9,357 bases of DNA from RSA11 sp965652565 (lineage in GTDB: Bacteria > Actinomycetota > Thermoleophilia > Solirubrobacterales > 70-9). The position numbers and the translations under genes are program-made. Shown here piece after piece: positions 5,388 through 9,357 of the stretch. How positions within the stretch are numbered: position 1 is the stretch's first letter; each line of letters opens with the position of its first letter. The DNA lies in NCBI GenBank assembly GCA_965652565.1, contig CBFGWL010000092.1, positions 1 to 9,357 of the forward strand, in the 5' to 3' direction. The notes beneath the pieces are model-generated. The model was not told the origin of the DNA. It saw only the letters and a list, made by a program, of their open reading frames with translations, and made no database searches.

Positions 5388-8300
5388 ATGTCCTTGCGGA
5401 ACGCCTGCCGAACCCTGTCCCTGCCCAGATTCGCCCTGCTCCTCGCGCTCGTCGCGCTGCTCGTGCCGGCGGGCGCGTCCGCGCAAGAGCTGCCCGACCC
5501 GCTCGAGCGCGGCGAGTATTCGGTGAGCCGGCTCGACCCGATGCTCGCCGGCCTCGCGACGCTCCATGAGCCTGCCTCCAACGGCGGGCAGCCGACCGGG
5601 TCGGCGTCCGAGATCACCCTGCAGATCCGCGGCACGCTCTACTACCCGAACGACCGCGAGGAGCCTTCGCCGCTGCTCGTCTTCGTGCACGGCAACCACG
5701 GCAGCTGTGACCAGGGGCAGGCTCCCGACTGCGGGATCTTCAAGCGCAACGACGCGGGCTACGCCTACATGGCGGAGAACCTGGCGAGCTGGGGCTACAC
5801 CGTCGTCTCGCTCGACCAGGACCAGATGATGGCCCGCCAGGACAACCCGAAGGGGAAGGGCATGCATCAGCGGCGCCTGCTGATCGCGGCGCTGCTCGAC
5901 GCGCTGTATGAGGCGAACGAGGCGCCGCTGCTCGTCGACGAGAACACGAACATCGGCGCGCTTCTGGTCGGCAAGCTCGACTTCACGCGCATCGGCTTGA
6001 TGGGCCACTCGCGCGGCGGCGACGCGATCACGAGCTTCCTCGACTACAACCGCATGCGCCCCGAGCCCGGCCGCCGCTACCCAATCCGCGGCGCGATCTC
6101 GCTGGCTCCGGTGGACTACGAGCGCCGCGCCCCGTACGGCTCGCCGTACATGACGGTGCTGCCCTGGTGCGACGGCGATGTGTCGAACCTGCAGGGCGCG
6201 CGCTTCTACGAGCGCAGCCAGTACATCAAGCCAACCGACCCGTTCCCGCGCATCCAGTCCTCCCAGTTGGGGGCCAACCACAACTGGTACAACACGGTCT
6301 GGTTCGCCGACGGGCAGGACGGCCCCTCGGGCAACGACTCGGCTTGCCGCGACACCCAGCCCAACCACTCGCGGCTCTCCGGCGAGGCGTACCCGGGCGC
6401 GTACGTCATCGACAATTCCGAAAAGCTCGACCCGGAGGTCAACACGCGCATCTCGGGTGACCCCGAGCGCATGGGCGACCAGGAGAAAATCGGGTTGGCC
6501 ACGATGGCCGCCTTCTTCCGCCGCTACGTCGGCGGCGAGGGCGCCTTCGACCCGTACATGACCGGGGAGCTGAGCGCCGTCGGCGATGGCCTGCAGATCC
6601 CCGAGTCGGCCTGCCCGACGAGCGAGTCCGGCACGCGCATGGAGTGCGTGGAGCGGGTCTCGACGAGCTACTTCGCCCCGCCCGACGAGCGCCTCGACGT
6701 CATCAGGCCTGAGACGACCAACCCGCTCGGGCTGAGCGCGCTCGGCACGCCGCTCGAGGGAGAGGGCTTCTCCAACCCGTACCTGGAGGACGGCGGCGTG
6801 CAGCCGGTCCCGCCGGCCACGCCGGGCGGCTACGACTGGTGCAACCCCGAACCGCAGCACTTCGCGCCGGGGCAGCTCGGCGTGCCGGGCCTGCCGACCG
6901 CCGACAAGCCGTGCCCGCTCCCGGCTCCCGGTGCGCTCGGCGGCCAGCAGGGCACGCGCGAGAACGCGCCGGTCAACCACTCGTACGGGCGGCAGCTCGC
7001 CCTGGCCTGGGACGGTCCGGCCGAGCTGCGCACGACGATCCCGGCGGCCAGCGCCGACGTAAGCGGCTACAAGGCGCTCGCGATGGGCGCGGACGTGAAC
7101 TTCTTCGATCCGCGCAACCCCGAGCGCACGGGCACCGCGGCGGAGTGGGATCCCGCGCAGACCACGCAGGACTTCGAGATCGCGCTGATCGATTCCGATG
7201 GCAACGAGGGCGTGGTATCCGCCGGCGATGAGCGCTATGGCAACGCGCTGCATCAGTCGACGGGGTCGACCACGAACCGCATGCACATCGTGCTCGATCA
7301 GATCCGCGTCCCGCTGGCGGACTTCGCAGAGCAGGGCGTCGATCTGACGAGCGTCGCGGGCCTGGAGCTGCGCTTCGGGCAGAACGGCAAGCCCGCGACG
7401 GGCTCGATCCAGCTCGCCGACGTGCGCTTCCAGGAGAGCGTCGAGGGCACCGACGTGCTCGTCGACTCCACCGAGCCCGACGCGGGGCCCGCGATCGGCC
7501 CGCCCAGCGAGGGCCCGGATCCAGCCGATGTGCTGGAGTCCTACGACCGCTCGCCGGGCGCGCTCGAGCTGCCCGACGTGGTCGCCGACGCGGGCTCGTC
7601 GGTGTGGACCGTCGACGACGACGGCGCCGAGTGCCCCGACGCGCAGTTCAGCTCGATCCAGGATGCGGTCGACCGGGCCGCGCCCTGGGACACGATCGTG
7701 ATCTGCGCGGGCCTCTACGAGGAGAGCTCGACGCCGATCAACCAGTCCTACGCCAACCCCGTCCAGGAAGGGGCGATGAACGGGCTGACGATCACCAAGC
7801 CGCTGCGCATCAAGGGCGCGGGGGCCGATGAGGTCACGATCCGCCCGGCGCCCGAGCTCGGGCCGTCGCTGGCCGGCACGGCGCCGCTCCTGCGTGACGG
7901 CGGCGGCAATGTGGTGACGATCTCGCGCCAGTCGCTGGGCTCGACAGACACGAACGAGCACTTCGTGCACATCTCCGGCGTGACGATCGAGTCGCCGGAC
8001 GTCTACGCGGAGGCGGGCGTCGCATTCCTGAATGCCGCGGGGCGGATCACCGACAGCGTGATCGGCCCGCTGCGCCGGGCGACCAACGGCGCGCAGCTCG
8101 CCGAGCGCCCACACGGCTGGGGCGTGATCTCGGTCAACTCGCTGGTCGGCGCGGGGCCGGGGACGGTCGAGCGCGACGTGACGATCGCGCGGAGCCTGGT
8201 CACCGGCTACCAATCGGGCGGCGTGCTCTTCGACGGGGCGCGCGGCGCCGACGACTCGCCGGCGGCTGCGGAGCGGTCGGGGATCAAGACAAACGGCTTC

Positions 8301-9332
8301 GTGGTCGACTCGGTGATCCGCGGGCACGGGCCGAGCAGCCTGATCCCGCAGACCGGGGTGCAGTACAACGCGGGTGCCAAGGGGTTCGTGGAGGGCAGCC
8401 GGATCACCGGCAACCTCTTCCCGACGGACCTGCGGCGCTCCGTGGGGATCCTGCTCACCGACGCGCCCACCGAGGACGGCGGCTTCCACGCCACCGGCAA
8501 CGTGATCACGGGCAACGGATACGGGCTGTTCAACGCCGACGCCGGCAACTCCGAGGTGCGCGAGGGCGCGCCCGCGGAGGCAACCGGCAACTGGTGGGGT
8601 CCGGCCGGGCCGCCGATCGAGGGCCCGGGCATCCCCGGACTCGACATCGAGGGCGTCTCGGGGGACGATGGGAACGGCGAGGATTCCGTCATCGTCGATC
8701 CGGTGGCGGAGTCCGAGCCGGACGGCGTGCCCACGGGCGCGCCGGCACCGCCGGCCGACGAGCCGCCCGCCGGCGAGATCGTCGATCCGGCGGACGGCAC
8801 GGAGGTAGCCGTGGGGCAGGAGCTCGCGCCGATCGTCAAGGCCTCCGACGACTACGGCGTGCGTTCCGTGAGCCTTGCGGTCGACGGGACGGTGGTCGAC
8901 GAGGCCGCGAACGCCCCGTACGCGCTGAGCTGGACACCCGACCCCGCCATGGGCGGCCGGACGGTCGAGCTCGAGGCGACGATCACGGACTCGGCGGGAC
9001 AGACGTCCACGGCGAGCCTCGAGGTCGTCGTGAGCGCCGAGCCCGAGATGAAGCTCGGCAAGCTCAAGCGCAACAAGCGGAGTGGGAAGGCGTCCCTGCC
9101 GATCACCGTCTCCCACCCGGGCTCGGTGACCCTTCGTGGCAACGGGGTGAAGGGCGTCAAGCGCACCTTCGCGAAGCCGGGCACCAAGACCCTGCGGATC
9201 ACAGCAAAGGGAGTGAAGAGGCGCGCGCTCAAGCGCAAGGGATCCGTACGGGTCGCGATCACGCTCACCTACGCGCCGGACGAGGGCGAGCCGGTCGAGC
9301 GCACCCGCAAGGTGAAGCTCGTCAGGCGGTGA
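5388..9332 (+). CDS. Giant secreted alpha/beta hydrolase fused to beta-sandwich, beta-helix and Ig-like domains
   Basis: The protein has 1314 residues. A signal peptide (hydrophobic core about 15-26; ASA before Gln33) leads to an alpha/beta hydrolase (about 45-400). It has VFVHGNHG (His101), nucleophile elbow GHSRGG (Ser208), acid candidates Asp262/Asp264 (CDGD) and base candidate His298 (ANHNWYN). Cys107 and Cys115 bracket an inserted loop. After a Pro-rich stretch, 525-682 look like a beta-sandwich (ends LADVRFQ), possibly carbohydrate-binding. Residues 739-1100 are a right-handed beta-helix: an FSSIQDAVDRA start, TIVICAGLYEE, repeated short turns such as DSVIRG and GNVITGNGYGLF, and NWWG at 1068-1071. 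An Ig-like domain (1126-1216) and a Lys/Arg-rich beta domain (1217-1314), perhaps for wall attachment, close it. The substrate is unknown. AGAGGGG touches ATG 5388, so TTG 5394 may be the true start. Confidence 0.92.
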   Translation: MSLRNACRTLSLPRFALLLALVALLVPAGASAQELPDPLERGEYSVSRLDPMLAGLATLHEPASNGGQPTGSASEITLQIRGTLYYPNDREEPSPLLVFVHGNHGSCDQGQAPDCGIFKRNDAGYAYMAENLASWGYTVVSLDQDQMMARQDNPKGKGMHQRRLLIAALLDALYEANEAPLLVDENTNIGALLVGKLDFTRIGLMGHSRGGDAITSFLDYNRMRPEPGRRYPIRGAISLAPVDYERRAPYGSPYMTVLPWCDGDVSNLQGARFYERSQYIKPTDPFPRIQSSQLGANHNWYNTVWFADGQDGPSGNDSACRDTQPNHSRLSGEAYPGAYVIDNSEKLDPEVNTRISGDPERMGDQEKIGLATMAAFFRRYVGGEGAFDPYMTGELSAVGDGLQIPESACPTSESGTRMECVERVSTSYFAPPDERLDVIRPETTNPLGLSALGTPLEGEGFSNPYLEDGGVQPVPPATPGGYDWCNPEPQHFAPGQLGVPGLPTADKPCPLPAPGALGGQQGTRENAPVNHSYGRQLALAWDGPAELRTTIPAASADVSGYKALAMGADVNFFDPRNPERTGTAAEWDPAQTTQDFEIALIDSDGNEGVVSAGDERYGNALHQSTGSTTNRMHIVLDQIRVPLADFAEQGVDLTSVAGLELRFGQNGKPATGSIQLADVRFQESVEGTDVLVDSTEPDAGPAIGPPSEGPDPADVLESYDRSPGALELPDVVADAGSSVWTVDDDGAECPDAQFSSIQDAVDRAAPWDTIVICAGLYEESSTPINQSYANPVQEGAMNGLTITKPLRIKGAGADEVTIRPAPELGPSLAGTAPLLRDGGGNVVTISRQSLGSTDTNEHFVHISGVTIESPDVYAEAGVAFLNAAGRITDSVIGPLRRATNGAQLAERPHGWGVISVNSLVGAGPGTVERDVTIARSLVTGYQSGGVLFDGARGADDSPAAAERSGIKTNGFVVDSVIRGHGPSSLIPQTGVQYNAGAKGFVEGSRITGNLFPTDLRRSVGILLTDAPTEDGGFHATGNVITGNGYGLFNADAGNSEVREGAPAEATGNWWGPAGPPIEGPGIPGLDIEGVSGDDGNGEDSVIVDPVAESEPDGVPTGAPAPPADEPPAGEIVDPADGTEVAVGQELAPIVKASDDYGVRSVSLAVDGTVVDEAANAPYALSWTPDPAMGGRTVELEATITDSAGQTSTASLEVVVSAEPEMKLGKLKRNKRSGKASLPITVSHPGSVTLRGNGVKGVKRTFAKPGTKTLRITAKGVKRRALKRKGSVRVAITLTYAPDEGEPVERTRKVKLVRR

Positions 9333-9357
9333 GCGGCCGGGGGTGCCGCGTCGCCTG

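Noticed and set aside
5067..9116. A 1349-codon open frame on the - strand across the giant hydrolase gene
   Set aside because: It is Arg/Val/Ala/Asp-rich with no recognisable domain and mirrors the real + strand gene, which has a signal peptide and clear domains. Long antisense frames are normal opposite GC-rich genes because stop codons are rare.

Overview
The window is very GC-rich DNA (about 70% by eye) with tightly packed genes. It looks like an actinobacterium, most probably of the class Thermoleophilia (order Solirubrobacterales). Three things point there. The long C-terminal Lys/Arg-rich beta domain of the last protein is of a kind I associate with secreted proteins of that order. There is a small DUF7218/Rho_N-type protein. 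Secreted arylsulfotransferase-like proteins are common in the group. The assignment is an inference, since no rRNA or marker gene is present.

Left part (1-2394): a redox block around one divergent intergenic region. Leftward run a MerR-type regulator (890-1363) and, 33 nt further on, a catalase-related haem peroxidase (1-856, cut by the window edge). Rightward runs a thioredoxin-reductase-fold flavoprotein with a CPYC redox centre (1429-2394). The 65-bp intergenic space holds two 8-bp perfect palindromes exactly 21 bp apart. The likely picture is a regulator controlling itself, a peroxide-removing enzyme and a thiol/disulfide flavoenzyme.

Middle part (2395-4842): two exported enzymes on the + strand. 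One is an arylsulfotransferase-like beta-propeller protein with an N-terminal cadherin-like domain (2427-3878). The other is an alpha/beta hydrolase with a signal peptide and a C-terminal membrane anchor (3928-4842). Neither has a good ribosome binding site; both have a TANNNT box 6-8 nt before the start codon, as expected for leaderless transcripts. The peroxidase gene shows the same layout.

Right part (4843-9332): a small, highly charged Rho_N-domain protein (4918-5178) has a SigB/SigF-like promoter candidate, a hairpin that would sit at the very 5' end of its mRNA, a strong AGGAGG site and a perfect 12-bp terminator hairpin. After a 171-bp gap comes a 1314-residue secreted protein (5388-9332). 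It joins an alpha/beta hydrolase, a beta-sandwich, a right-handed beta-helix, an Ig-like domain and a basic C-terminal domain. This architecture is the most unusual item in the window. I found no tRNA, rRNA, CRISPR array, insertion sequence or phage feature. Nothing seen links the redox block functionally to the exported enzymes.
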